Shown here: positions 33,794 through 43,843 of the stretch, piece by piece
Position numbering within the stretch: the first letter of the stretch is position 1
Layout of the letters: the number at the start of each line of letters is the position of its first letter
Origin: AG-339-G14 sp902553315
GTDB taxonomy: Bacteria > Pseudomonadota > Gammaproteobacteria > Magnimaribacterales > AG-339-G14
Direction: 5' to 3'
Assembly: GCA_902553315.1 (NCBI GenBank)
Contig: CACDKN010000001.1
Coordinates: 382,148 to 446,147 of the forward strand
DNA length: 64,000 nucleotides
Translations under genes and position numbers: made by a program
Notes under the pieces: model-generated
What the model saw: only the letters and a program-made list of their open reading frames with translations
Databases searched by the model: none
What the model was told of the DNA's origin: nothing

Positions 33794-34438
33794 ATGGAAA
33801 AAGTTAAATTAGAATTTGCTATCAGTGAAATTAATGAAAGCGCGTCAAAAAATTTTAAAGAAGCATTAGATGTAGCAGTCAATTTAGGGATTGATCCAAA
33901 AAAAACAGATCAAGCCGTTAGAGGAGCGACAAATTTACCTCACGGAAATGGAAAAACTTATAAAGTAGCTGTTTTTGCCGAGGGCGATGAAGCTAAGGAT
34001 GCTAAAGAAAATGGAGCCGATAAAGTTGGAATGGAAGATTTGGCCGATGAAATGAAAAAAGGAAATTTAGATTTTGATGTAATCATAGCAACGCCTTCAA
34101 CTATGAAAGTGGTTAGTCCGCTTGGGCAAATACTTGGGCCTAAAGGTCTAATGCCTAATCCCAAATCAGAAACAGTTACGAAAGACATTAAATCAGCTGT
34201 TAAGAACGCTAAGTCTGGACAAATTAGGTATAAAACTGATAAGCAGGGTATAATCCACACCCGTATTGGGCAAGTAGGATATTCAGAAGATCAAATCAGA
34301 GACAATTTAGAAGCTTTTCTTACAGATTTAAAAAAAGCTAAACCTCCTTCTTCTAAAGGAGTTTTCATTTCTAAAGTTTCTATTTCTTCTACTATGGGGA
34401 AAGGCTTTGATTTAGATCTAACTAATTTGAATTTTTAA
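33794..34438 (+). CDS. rplA: 50S ribosomal protein L1, short N-terminus
   Basis: L1 builds the E-site stalk. The protein has VAVNLGIDPKKTDQAVRGATNLPHG, SPLGQILGPKGLMPNPKSETV and the ending KVSISSTMGKGFDLD. It is 214 residues, about 20 fewer than in E. coli; the missing part is the N-terminal basic helix before the first conserved block. No in-frame start further upstream fits because rplK ends 3 bases before. In E. coli L1 represses its own operon. Confidence 0.96.
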   Translation: MEKVKLEFAISEINESASKNFKEALDVAVNLGIDPKKTDQAVRGATNLPHGNGKTYKVAVFAEGDEAKDAKENGADKVGMEDLADEMKKGNLDFDVIIATPSTMKVVSPLGQILGPKGLMPNPKSETVTKDIKSAVKNAKSGQIRYKTDKQGIIHTRIGQVGYSEDQIRDNLEAFLTDLKKAKPPSSKGVFISKVSISSTMGKGFDLDLTNLNF

Positions 34439-34475
34439 TGCTAAAACATAATTTTGTAGATAAAGAATTTTTGTG

Positions 34476-34497
34476 CCATTGCAATTCCATTGCAATT
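34476..34497 (+). repeat. Perfect tandem 11-bp repeat
   Basis: CCATTGCAATT occurs twice in direct succession (34476-34486, 34487-34497), just upstream of the L10 leader. It has no evident role; the period equals about one helical turn. Confidence 0.6.
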
Positions 34498-34499
34498 GT

Positions 34500-34609
34500 C
34501 AAAGACCGCAGGAGCTTCGTAAAAAAAAGCTTAATTTTTCCTGCGCAGATGGTTCTCAATGCTCTTCGAGAGGTTGAGGTTTTATATTACTCATTTTGAG
34601 GAATTAACA
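34500..34609 (+). ncRNA. L10 leader (rplJL autoregulatory RNA)
   Basis: The 171-base gap before rplJ holds a foldable element at the place of the L10 leader. CGCAGGA (34507-34513) pairs with TCCTGCG (34539-34545), with an inner AGCTT/AAGCT stem, followed by GCAGATGGTTCTCAATG and a small CTCTTCGAGAG hairpin just before the rplJ Shine-Dalgarno. In gammaproteobacteria the L10-L12 complex binds such a leader and blocks translation of rplJL. The fold is judged by eye. Confidence 0.65.
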
Positions 34610-35128
34610 ATGTCTAATTTAGACTTAAAAAAAGTACAAGTTGATGAATTAAGGAAAGTTGTTGATGAGTCTCTATCGGTTGTTGCGGTAGATTATCGAG
34701 GAACAGATGTTCCAAAACTTACTTCTTTCAGAAAGGATGCAAAAGACAAGTCTGTTTTTATTAAAATAATTAAAAACACTCTTGCTAAAAAAGCACTAGA
34801 GGATTCTAAATTTGATTCCCTGGTAGACGTTTTATCGGGTCCAACTTTGCTGGCTTTTTCTAAAGAAGACTATCAAAGCGCTGCAAAACTCATAAAAGAT
34901 TTTTCAAAATCTGAAGAATCTTTTGAAGTCAAAGGTCTCTCAATAGGGGAAGGTTTACTTTCAGCAGATCAACTTAACAGAATTGCTTCACTGCCTAATA
35001 AAGAAGAAGCAATTTCAATGTTATTGGGATTAATGTTAGCCCCAATTACTAATCTAGCGTTGATCTCGAAAGAAATCCCGTCTTCTATGGTAAGAACTTT
35101 GAGTGCTTACAGCGATTCTAAAAATTGA
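34610..35128 (+). CDS. rplJ: 50S ribosomal protein L10
   Basis: L10 anchors the L7/L12 stalk. ATG at 34610 is preferred (GAGG at 34598-34601, then MSNLDLKKVQVDELRKVV); the in-frame start at 34559 would lie inside the regulatory leader. The 172 residues include VAVDYRGTDVPKLTSFRK and the C-terminal helix that binds L12 dimers. rplL follows after 29 bases with its own AAGGAG. Confidence 0.96.
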   Translation: MSNLDLKKVQVDELRKVVDESLSVVAVDYRGTDVPKLTSFRKDAKDKSVFIKIIKNTLAKKALEDSKFDSLVDVLSGPTLLAFSKEDYQSAAKLIKDFSKSEESFEVKGLSIGEGLLSADQLNRIASLPNKEEAISMLLGLMLAPITNLALISKEIPSSMVRTLSAYSDSKN

Positions 35129-35157
35129 GTTTGGTTTATCATATAAGGAGTTAAAAA

Positions 35158-35541
35158 ATGGCTTTAACCAAAGAAGAAATCTTAGACGCAATTTCAGAAA
35201 TGAGCGTCATGGATATTGTCGATCTAGTTAAACTTATGGAAGAAAAATTCGGAGTTTCCGCTGCAGCCCCTGTTGCTGCCGCTGCTGCTCCTGCTGCTGG
35301 TGAAGCCGGCGCTGAACCTGCTGAAGAGCAAAGTGAATTTGAGATCTTCCTTGTTGATGTGGGTGATAAAAAAATAGATGTTATTAAAGCGGTGAGAACG
35401 ATTACTGGATTAGGCTTAAAAGAAGCTAAGGCTATTGTCGATGGAGCACCAGCGTCTGTTAAAGAGGGTGCTAACAAGGAAGAAGCTGATACAGCTAAAT
35501 CTCAGTTAGAAGAAGCTGGCGCAACTGTTGAATTAAAATAA
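35158..35541 (+). CDS. rplL: 50S ribosomal protein L7/L12
   Basis: The 127-residue stalk protein has an N-terminal dimer domain (LTKEEILDAISEMSVMDIVDL), an alanine-rich hinge (residues ~39-55) and the C-terminal factor-binding domain KIDVIKAVRTITGLGLKEAK. A strong AAGGAG precedes the ATG. rpoB starts only 12 bases downstream, with no visible attenuator between them. Confidence 0.98.
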   Translation: MALTKEEILDAISEMSVMDIVDLVKLMEEKFGVSAAAPVAAAAAPAAGEAGAEPAEEQSEFEIFLVDVGDKKIDVIKAVRTITGLGLKEAKAIVDGAPASVKEGANKEEADTAKSQLEEAGATVELK

Positions 35542-35553
35542 TTAATATTATTT

Positions 35554-38500
35554 ATGACTGAAAACTATTCATTTGCTGAAAAGAAAAGAATAAGAAAAAG
35601 CTTTGAAAAAATCTCTAGCGTCATGTCGCTTCCCGACATTTTGGAGATTCAAACAGACTCTTACAAACACTTTTTACAAAGTGATATTGATCCAGAAAAA
35701 AGGAAAGACCAGGGCCTGGAGCAGGTCTTTAGATCAATATTTCCAATCGTAAGTGTTTCGGGTAATGCCAAAATAGATTATTTAAAATATGAGTTAAGCG
35801 AACCCGAATTTGACGTATTTGAATGTCTTCCAAGAGGTAGAACTTATGAAGCTCCTTTACATATTTGGTGTCGAATTACTTTCATCGATAAAACAACTGG
35901 TGAAGAGAATCTTAAAAGTGCGAGAGATGAAAAGGTATATATGGGCACTATGCCCCTGATGACTGAACATGGAACTTTTGTAATCAACGGTACTGAAAGA
36001 GTAGTTGTTTCACAACTCCATAGATCGCCAGGATTAATTTTTGATCATGACAAAGGAAAAACTCATTCCTCAGGGAAACTTTTATATTCTTCTAGAGTAA
36101 TTCCTTACAGAGGCTCTTGGTTAGACTTTGAGTTTGATCATAAGGATTTGATCTACATAAGAATAGATAGAAGGAGAAAACTTTACGCTTCAATTTTACT
36201 CAAAAGTTTAGGTATGACACCTAAGGAGATTCTAGACATCTTCTATGAAAAAGAATCTTATACTTTGAATAAAAATGGTATGTATAGTCTTTCTTTAAAT
36301 TCACAAAAACTAGTAGGAAGATTAGCGCCGGTAGATATTCTTGCTAAAGATAAAAGTGTAATCATTGAATCAGGAAAGAGAATAACTGCTAGACATATTA
36401 GATTAATAGAGTCTAATAAAATTAAATCTTTAGATCTTCCTAAAGAGGCCCTTGTAGGCCTTTCGCTTAGTGAAGATATTATCGACGAAGCAACCGGAGA
36501 AATTATTTTTTCTTGCAATTCTCTTATAGATTCCGAAATGCTTGAAAAATTGGAAGAATTGAAAATTAAGCAAATTAATACGCTTTACATTAATGAGCTT
36601 GAATCTGGTCCTTACATTTCAGAGACTTTGAGATCGGATACAACCGCTACAAATCTAGAAGCTTTAGCAGAAATATACAGGATGATGCGTCCAGGAGAGC
36701 CGCCCACGAAAGAAGCAGCTACTCTTCTATTCGAAAATTTATTTTTTAATGCAGATAAATATGATTTGTCTGATGTGGGTAGAATGAAGTTCAACAAAAG
36801 ATTAGGTAAAGAAGAGCTAATCGGAGAAGGAGTTCTGTCTAAAGACGACATCATCGATGTGATGAAAACTCTTGTTGATATTAGAAACGGAAAGCAAAAT
36901 TGTGATGACATCGATCACCTCGGAAACAGAAGAATTAGATCTGTTGGTGAAATGGTCTCCAATCAGGTGCGAGTAGGGCTTTTGAGAGTAGAGAGGGCAG
37001 TTAGAGAACGTCTGAACGTTGCAGAAGCAGAGGGATTTGGTCCTGCTGATTTAATCAATGCAAAACCAGTAACTGCTGCTATCAATGAATTTTTTGGATC
37101 CAGTCAATTATCTCAATTCATGGATCAAAACAATCCTCTGTCAGAAGTTACTCATAAAAGAAGGGTTTCTGCGCTGGGTCCTGGTGGCCTTACTAGAGAA
37201 AGAGCAGGTTTTGAAGTTAGGGATGTTCACCCCACTCATTATGGAAGAGTTTGCCCTATTGAAACTCCTGAAGGTCCAAATATAGGTCTTATAAATTCTT
37301 TGTCAGTCTATGCGAGAGTTAATGATTTCGGATTTATTGAGACTCCTTACAGAGAAATAATCAACGGAAAGGTATCAGAGAATATCAAGTACATTTCTGC
37401 AATCGAAGAGGGCGAATTTGTGATTGCCCAGGCTAGTGCTGTGCTTGATAAGAATAATAAATTTGTAGAAGAACTTGTTCCTGTTAGATACAGAAATGAA
37501 TTTGAATTAGTTACCCCTGATAGAGTCGACTTAATGGATGTTTCACCTCAACAAGTCGTTTCCATTGCAGCAGCATTAATACCATTTCTTGAGCATGACG
37601 ACGCAAACAGGGCATTGATGGGTTCTAATATGATGAGACAAGCAGTCCCAACGCTTTCTACCGAGACTCCATTAGTAGGAACTGGAATGGAGAGAACTGT
37701 GGCAAGAAATTCTGGAGACTGTGTGATAGCTAAAAATGCTGGAATTATTGAAAAGGTAGACTCTGGAAGAATTGTCGTTAGGAAAAATTTGAAAGATATT
37801 TCTGGCACAGGTTCTGCTGTAGATATTTATAATCTTATCAAGTACACCAGATCTAATCAGAACACTTGTATCAATCAAAAACCTATTGTTTCAGAGGGAG
37901 ATAGAGTCTCTAAAGGCGATATATTGGCTGATGGATCTTCAATAGATCTCGGTGAATTGGCCTTGGGACAAAATATAAAAATAGCATTTATGCCATGGCA
38001 TGGATATAACTTTGAAGATTCAATTTTAATTTCTGACCGACTTGTTCAAGAAGACAAATTAACTAGTATTCATATTGTAGAAGAAACCTGTACTTCTAGA
38101 GATACAAAGCTTGGACCAGATGAAATTACTGCTGATATTCCAAACGTTGGTGATTCTGCTTTATCTAAGTTGGATGAATGTGGAATTGTTCATATTGGAG
38201 CTGAAGTAAATGCAGGCGATATACTTGTTGGAAAAGTAACACCAAAAGGAGAAACCCAACTTTCTCCAGAAGAAAAACTTCTTAGAGCAATTTTTGGAGA
38301 AAAAGCCTCTGACGTTAAAGATACCTCGTTGAGAGTTAAATCTGGGCAGGATGGAACAGTTATCGATGTAAAAATTTTTACTAGAGAAGGACTGGATAAA
38401 AATTCAAGAGCTCAAGTAATTGAATCTATTTCCTTATCAGAAATTCAAAAAGACATAGACCAAGAATTATCAATCGTCACAATGGCTACATTGAATTCTT

Positions 38501-39633
38501 TGAAATCTTCCATCGTTGGAAAACAGATAGTTAGCGCGAAGGGCTTAGAAAAAGGTAGCAAAATTGAAGATGCCTTTTTGTCAGATCTTCCTCCCTCTGA
38601 ATGGTTTAAGTTGAGAATGAAGGACGAATCTTTAAATGATGACATTAAAGAAGCTAAGGATAAGTTAAAAAAATATGAAGAAGATTTGAAGAAAAAATTT
38701 GATGACAAAAAGAAGAAAATTATTTCTGGAGATGATTTGCCGCCAGGAGTTCAACAAGTAATCAAAGTTTATTTAGCAGTTAAGAGGAGAATTCAGCCAG
38801 GAGACAAATTGGCTGGGCGTCATGGAAATAAAGGCGTAATTTCAGTGATTATGCCGGTAGAAGACATGCCATATGATGAGAAAGGCGAGCCGGTAGATAT
38901 TGTTTTGAACCCTCTCGGCGTTCCATCCAGAATGAATGTAGGTCAGTTAATGGAAACACATCTTGGATGGGCTTCCAAAGAACTTGGAAAAAAAATTGGT
39001 GAGTTGATTGATTCCACAAACACTAAAGAAGCAAGAGAATTCGTGAACAAAGTTTATTCTTCTGTTGGAAGAGAAGAAGACCTCAATAAACTAAACGAAA
39101 AAGAGTTTAAAGAACTTTGTAATAATTTGAAATCCGGAGTTCCCATGGCTACGCCAGTATTCGATGGGGCTTCAGAAAAAGAAATAAAATCTATGCTTGA
39201 TTTAGCGGGGCTTCCTACTTCAGGCCAAACCACTCTTTACGATGGAAGAACTGGGGATGCCTTTGAAAGACCAGTAACTATCGGATACATGTATATGCTT
39301 AAACTTAATCATTTAATAGAAGATAAGATGCATGCAAGATCAACTGGTTCATACAGTTTAGTGACTCAACAGCCATTAGGTGGAAAAGCACAGTTTGGTG
39401 GTCAAAGACTTGGAGAGATGGAAGTTTGGGCTCTTGAGGCTTATGGAGCTGCTCACACTTTACAAGAAATGTTGACTGTAAAATCTGATGATGTATCGGG
39501 AAGAACAAAAGTTTACAAAAATATAGTGGATGGAAATCATGAGATGGAAGCTGGAATTCCAGAATCCTATAATGTTTTGACTAAAGAAATAAGATCTTTA
39601 GGCATAGACATAGATTTTGAAGAGGTAGATTAA
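35554..39633 (+). CDS. rpoB: RNA polymerase beta subunit
   Basis: This is the full-length beta subunit (1359 residues, 1342 in E. coli). Visible landmarks are the N-terminal SFEKISSVMSLPDILEIQTDSY, the rifampicin-pocket region SSQLSQFMDQNNPLSEVTHKRR followed by SALGPGGLTRERAG, the active-centre GYNFEDSILIS, and RRIQPGDKLAGRHGNKGV. In the rifampicin region the residues are the usual sensitive ones (Q, D, H, S as in wild type) as far as I can see. It lies 3 bases before rpoC. Confidence 0.98.
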   Translation: MTENYSFAEKKRIRKSFEKISSVMSLPDILEIQTDSYKHFLQSDIDPEKRKDQGLEQVFRSIFPIVSVSGNAKIDYLKYELSEPEFDVFECLPRGRTYEAPLHIWCRITFIDKTTGEENLKSARDEKVYMGTMPLMTEHGTFVINGTERVVVSQLHRSPGLIFDHDKGKTHSSGKLLYSSRVIPYRGSWLDFEFDHKDLIYIRIDRRRKLYASILLKSLGMTPKEILDIFYEKESYTLNKNGMYSLSLNSQKLVGRLAPVDILAKDKSVIIESGKRITARHIRLIESNKIKSLDLPKEALVGLSLSEDIIDEATGEIIFSCNSLIDSEMLEKLEELKIKQINTLYINELESGPYISETLRSDTTATNLEALAEIYRMMRPGEPPTKEAATLLFENLFFNADKYDLSDVGRMKFNKRLGKEELIGEGVLSKDDIIDVMKTLVDIRNGKQNCDDIDHLGNRRIRSVGEMVSNQVRVGLLRVERAVRERLNVAEAEGFGPADLINAKPVTAAINEFFGSSQLSQFMDQNNPLSEVTHKRRVSALGPGGLTRERAGFEVRDVHPTHYGRVCPIETPEGPNIGLINSLSVYARVNDFGFIETPYREIINGKVSENIKYISAIEEGEFVIAQASAVLDKNNKFVEELVPVRYRNEFELVTPDRVDLMDVSPQQVVSIAAALIPFLEHDDANRALMGSNMMRQAVPTLSTETPLVGTGMERTVARNSGDCVIAKNAGIIEKVDSGRIVVRKNLKDISGTGSAVDIYNLIKYTRSNQNTCINQKPIVSEGDRVSKGDILADGSSIDLGELALGQNIKIAFMPWHGYNFEDSILISDRLVQEDKLTSIHIVEETCTSRDTKLGPDEITADIPNVGDSALSKLDECGIVHIGAEVNAGDILVGKVTPKGETQLSPEEKLLRAIFGEKASDVKDTSLRVKSGQDGTVIDVKIFTREGLDKNSRAQVIESISLSEIQKDIDQELSIVTMATLNSLKSSIVGKQIVSAKGLEKGSKIEDAFLSDLPPSEWFKLRMKDESLNDDIKEAKDKLKKYEEDLKKKFDDKKKKIISGDDLPPGVQQVIKVYLAVKRRIQPGDKLAGRHGNKGVISVIMPVEDMPYDEKGEPVDIVLNPLGVPSRMNVGQLMETHLGWASKELGKKIGELIDSTNTKEAREFVNKVYSSVGREEDLNKLNEKEFKELCNNLKSGVPMATPVFDGASEKEIKSMLDLAGLPTSGQTTLYDGRTGDAFERPVTIGYMYMLKLNHLIEDKMHARSTGSYSLVTQQPLGGKAQFGGQRLGEMEVWALEAYGAAHTLQEMLTVKSDDVSGRTKVYKNIVDGNHEMEAGIPESYNVLTKEIRSLGIDIDFEEVD

Positions 39634-39636
39634 TTT

Positions 39637-42600
39637 ATGAAAGACTTATTAAAACTATTCAATCAAGATCAATCCGATAATTTCAATTCTATTAAAGCTG
39701 GATTAGCTTCGGCTCAACAAATCAGATCTTGGTCCTTTGGCGAGGTAAAAAAACCAGAGACAATAAATTACAGAACATTCAAGCCAGAAAGAGATGGTCT
39801 ATTTTGTGCAAAGATTTTCGGTCCGGTAAAAGACTACGAATGCATTTGTGGAAAATATAAAAGAATGAAACACAGAGGAGTTGTCTGTGAAAAATGTGGA
39901 GTTGAAGTAACACTAGCAAAAGTTAGAAGAGAAAGAATGGGGCATATTGAATTAGCTGCTCCTGTAGCGCACATATGGTTTCTAAAATCGTTACCTTCAA
40001 GGATTTCATTACTTCTAGACATGACCTTAAGGGAGATAGAAAGGATTTTATATTTCGAATCTTTTGTGGTTACCGATCCAGGTATGACAGATTTAGAAAA
40101 AGGTCAGATTCTTGATGAAGAAGAATACTTTGAAGCTTTAGAAAATTATGGTGAAGAATTTTCCGCTGGAATGGGTGCTGAATCTGTAAAAATTCTTCTT
40201 TCAGAAATGAATTTAGAAGAAGAAATAAGTGAAGTCGTTTCTCAAATAGAAGGAACAAATAGTGAAGCCAAGATAAAAAAATTGTCAAAAAGACTTAAAA
40301 TTCTTAAAGGTTTCTTATCATCTAGCAACAAACCAGAATGGATGATTTTAGATGTTCTCCCGGTATTACCTCCAGATCTAAGACCTTTAGTTCCTCTTGA
40401 AGGAGGAAGATTTGCTACCTCTGATCTAAACGATCTATATAGGAGAGTTATCAATAGAAATAACAGATTAAAAAGATTATTAGAGCTTAGTGCACCCGAA
40501 ATAATTGTTCGAAATGAAAAAAGAATGTTACAAGAATCTGTCGATGCTCTTTTAGATAACGGAAGAAGAGGAAGAGCTATAACTGGGTCAAATAAACGCC
40601 CCTTAAAATCTTTATCTGACATGATTAAAGGTAAACAAGGAAGATTTAGACAAAACCTTTTAGGCAAAAGGGTTGATTATTCAGGTAGATCAGTAATTGT
40701 TGTTGGGCCAACTTTAAAACTTCATCAATGTGGGTTGCCAAAAAAAATGGCTCTAGAACTTTTCAAGCCTTTTGTGTTTGGAAGACTTCAGAATATGGAG
40801 CTTGCTACCACGATTAAAGGAGCTAAGAGAATGGTTGAAAGAGAAGAACCAGTAGTTTGGGACATCTTGGCTGAAGTTATCAGAGAACATCCTATTCTTT
40901 TAAACAGAGCGCCTACACTTCACCGTCTTGGAATCCAGGCTTTTGAACCTACTCTCATCGAGGGAAAAGCAATTCAACTCCATCCACTGGTTTGTAAAGC
41001 CTACAATGCCGATTTTGATGGAGATCAAATGGCAGTGCATGTTCCCTTAACTTTAGAATCTCAATTAGAGTGTCGAGCATTAATGATGGCGAGTAATAAT
41101 ATCCTGTCGCCTTCAAACGGAAGGCCTATTATTGATCCTTCTCAAGATGTTGTTCTAGGTATTTATTACATGACAAAGTCTAAATTAAACTCTTTGGGTG
41201 AAGGATCTATCTTTGCCGATGTCGATGAAGTTAAAAGAGCTTACGACTCGAAGCAAGTAGATTTACAAGCAATTATCAAATGCCGAATAGATAATTCTGA
41301 TGGAACCACAGATCTAGTTGAAACTACAGTTGGTAGAACGATATTGTGGGGAGTAGTTCCTAAGGAAATTCCTTTCGAAAAAGTTAATAAACCTTTAAAC
41401 AGTAAAGCAATTTCAGATCTTATAAATACTTCCTATAGATACTCTGGTTTAAAAGCAACAGTGATCTTTTCAGACAAAATAAAAAATCTCGGCTACGATT
41501 ATTCAACAATTTCTGGTTCGTCAATTTGTGTTGAGGATTGTGTTATTCCTGACAATAAAGAAACGATTATTTCTCAAGCTCAAAATGAGGTTAAAGAAAT
41601 AGAAGCTCAATATTCTTCTGGCCTAGTTACCCAAGGAGAGAAATACAATAAAGTTATAGATATTTGGTCCAGAGCAAATGAAGCCGTTGCCAGCTCTCTA
41701 ATGGAAACTATTTCTAAGGATAAAGTTACAAATTCAGAAGGAGATGAAGTAGACGAGGACTCTTTTAATTCAGTCTTTATGTATTTAGATTCTGGAGCAA
41801 GAAGTTCTCCCGCCCAAGTTAGACAACTTGCTGGCATGAGAGGTCTTATGGCTAAGCCAGATGGCTCAATAATTGAAACACCTATAACAGCTAACTTTAG
41901 AGAAGGGCTCACAGTGCTTCAATATTTCACTTCTACTCATGGAGCAAGAAAAGGCTTGGCCGATACCGCATTAAAGACAGCGAACTCTGGATACCTCACA
42001 AGACGTCTTGTGGATGTCGCGCAGGATCTAGTTATCAGAGAATATGATTGTGGAACTAAAGAGGGTTTAGAATTAAGAACTATAATCGATGGAGGAGAAG
42101 TTGTTCAATCGCTAAGCGAGAGAATATTAGGAAGAGTTTTGGCTCAGGACATTAAATCGAAAGATGGAGAGCTAAAAATTTCTAAAGGAACTTTAATTGA
42201 CGAAGAACTAGCTGAAAAAATTGATCATCATAAGATAAATTATGCTCTGGTTAGATCTGCTATTACTTGCGAAACAAGCTTCGGTATTTGTTCTATGTGT
42301 TATGGAAGAGATCTTGGAAGAGGAAATTTAGTAGATCCTGGTGAGGCGGTAGGAATTGTAGCCGCTCAATCCATAGGAGAACCTGGCACACAATTAACCA
42401 TGAGAACCTTCCATATAGGAGGTGCGGCTTCGAGAGCTTCTGAAAACGATAAGATAGAAGTAAAATTTGACGGATTAGTAAAATACAAAAATATTAGCTC
42501 TGTAACAAATAAAGATAAAAACGAAGTATGTATTTCTAGATCTGCGGAAATACTTTTGCTCGATGAAAATGATTTTGAGAAAGAAAGATATAAACTCCCT

Positions 42601-43788
42601 TATGGCGCAACTATCAATGTAAAAGATGGAGCAAATGTTAAAGCTGGAGAGATTTTAGCTAGATGGGATCCTTTAAACCATCCAATCATTTCTGAAGTAA
42701 AAGGAAAAGCAAAGCTCTTGGAAATGGAAAATGGAATCTCAGTAAGAGTTGTTCAAGACGAGCTCACTGGCTTAAGTAGCATGGAAGTTCTTGATGCAGG
42801 AGAAAGAACTTCTGCAGGAAAAGATTTAACACCTACAATTTCAATTGTTGATGAAAAAGGTAACGAAGTTCTTCTTCCAAATGGTAAAAGACCTGCTAAT
42901 TATGTTCTTGAACAAAAATCACTGGTTAATGTTTCTGATGCAGAAGCAATAAACGTGGGAGATGTTTTGGCCAGAATTCCTAAAGAGTCGTCGAAAACAA
43001 GGGACATAACCGGAGGACTTCCAAGGGTTGCCGATCTTTTCGAAGCGAGAAAACCAAAAGAAGTTGCTATTCTTGCAGAGTTAACTGGAGTAGTTTCCTG
43101 GGGTAAAGAGACTAAAGGAAAAAGAAGACTAATAATCACTGGCAAAGAATCTGGAGAAGAGGTTGTTAGTGAAACTTTAATTCTTAAAACCAGAAGTATT
43201 AATGTTTTCGAAGGTGAAACCGTCAATAAAGGTGACGTTATTAGTGAAGGCTCTTTGAGTCCGCATGACATCTTATCCTTAAAAGGTGTAACCGAGTTGA
43301 CTGATTATGTTGTAAACGAAATTCAGGATGTATACAGATTACAAGGTGTTGAAATTAGTGATAAACACATTGAATGTATCCTCAGACAAATGTTACGTAA
43401 AGTTGAAGTTACAGAATCTGGAGATTCTGATTTTATAATAGGCGATCAAGTGGAATTTTCAGAGGTTGTTAAAGTAAATAAAAAACTTTTAGCTGAAGGC
43501 AGTATTCCGGCAAAATTTAATAGATTATTACTTGGTATAACAAAAGCTTCTCTAGCAACAGAGTCATTTATTTCAGCTGCGTCCTTTCAAGAAACTACTC
43601 GCGTCCTAACTGAAGCAGCAGTAACCGGGAAAGTAGACAAGCTTAGAGGGCTCAAAGAAAATGTAGTTATTGGTAGGCTTGTTCCTTCTGGAACAGGATA
43701 TAACGTTGATACAAAAGAAGAGATAGACGTTGCAGATCTTGAGTCTGAAATTTCAGAAGCAATGAACTCTGAAGAAGACTCATCTTAA
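39637..43788 (+). CDS. rpoC: RNA polymerase beta-prime subunit
   Basis: The full-length beta' subunit (1383 residues) has the N-terminal zinc ribbon CICGKYKRMKHRGVVCEKCG, the catalytic NADFDGDQMAVH (from residue 457, three Mg-binding aspartates), the second zinc site (CETSFGICSMC) and the trigger-loop neighbourhood AAQSIGEPGTQLTMRTFH. The C-terminus is acidic. The stop is 55 bases before rpsL, and the gap carries a separate promoter. Confidence 0.98.
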   Translation: MKDLLKLFNQDQSDNFNSIKAGLASAQQIRSWSFGEVKKPETINYRTFKPERDGLFCAKIFGPVKDYECICGKYKRMKHRGVVCEKCGVEVTLAKVRRERMGHIELAAPVAHIWFLKSLPSRISLLLDMTLREIERILYFESFVVTDPGMTDLEKGQILDEEEYFEALENYGEEFSAGMGAESVKILLSEMNLEEEISEVVSQIEGTNSEAKIKKLSKRLKILKGFLSSSNKPEWMILDVLPVLPPDLRPLVPLEGGRFATSDLNDLYRRVINRNNRLKRLLELSAPEIIVRNEKRMLQESVDALLDNGRRGRAITGSNKRPLKSLSDMIKGKQGRFRQNLLGKRVDYSGRSVIVVGPTLKLHQCGLPKKMALELFKPFVFGRLQNMELATTIKGAKRMVEREEPVVWDILAEVIREHPILLNRAPTLHRLGIQAFEPTLIEGKAIQLHPLVCKAYNADFDGDQMAVHVPLTLESQLECRALMMASNNILSPSNGRPIIDPSQDVVLGIYYMTKSKLNSLGEGSIFADVDEVKRAYDSKQVDLQAIIKCRIDNSDGTTDLVETTVGRTILWGVVPKEIPFEKVNKPLNSKAISDLINTSYRYSGLKATVIFSDKIKNLGYDYSTISGSSICVEDCVIPDNKETIISQAQNEVKEIEAQYSSGLVTQGEKYNKVIDIWSRANEAVASSLMETISKDKVTNSEGDEVDEDSFNSVFMYLDSGARSSPAQVRQLAGMRGLMAKPDGSIIETPITANFREGLTVLQYFTSTHGARKGLADTALKTANSGYLTRRLVDVAQDLVIREYDCGTKEGLELRTIIDGGEVVQSLSERILGRVLAQDIKSKDGELKISKGTLIDEELAEKIDHHKINYALVRSAITCETSFGICSMCYGRDLGRGNLVDPGEAVGIVAAQSIGEPGTQLTMRTFHIGGAASRASENDKIEVKFDGLVKYKNISSVTNKDKNEVCISRSAEILLLDENDFEKERYKLPYGATINVKDGANVKAGEILARWDPLNHPIISEVKGKAKLLEMENGISVRVVQDELTGLSSMEVLDAGERTSAGKDLTPTISIVDEKGNEVLLPNGKRPANYVLEQKSLVNVSDAEAINVGDVLARIPKESSKTRDITGGLPRVADLFEARKPKEVAILAELTGVVSWGKETKGKRRLIITGKESGEEVVSETLILKTRSINVFEGETVNKGDVISEGSLSPHDILSLKGVTELTDYVVNEIQDVYRLQGVEISDKHIECILRQMLRKVEVTESGDSDFIIGDQVEFSEVVKVNKKLLAEGSIPAKFNRLLLGITKASLATESFISAASFQETTRVLTEAAVTGKVDKLRGLKENVVIGRLVPSGTGYNVDTKEEIDVADLESEISEAMNSEEDSS

Positions 43789-43802
43789 TTAGTACAATTT
43801 TA

Positions 43803-43831
43803 TTGACCTGAATAGAAAGCAACTTTAAAAT
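43803..43831 (+). promoter_or_regulatory. Sigma-70 promoter of the str operon (rpsL)
   Basis: TTGACC (43803-43808), 17-bp spacer, TAAAAT (43826-43831). The predicted start (~43838) leaves a leader of only about 6 bases before the rpsL ATG at 43844, and no Shine-Dalgarno is present (CATTTTT precedes the ATG). Confidence 0.65.
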
Positions 43832-43843
43832 CGCATCATTTTT

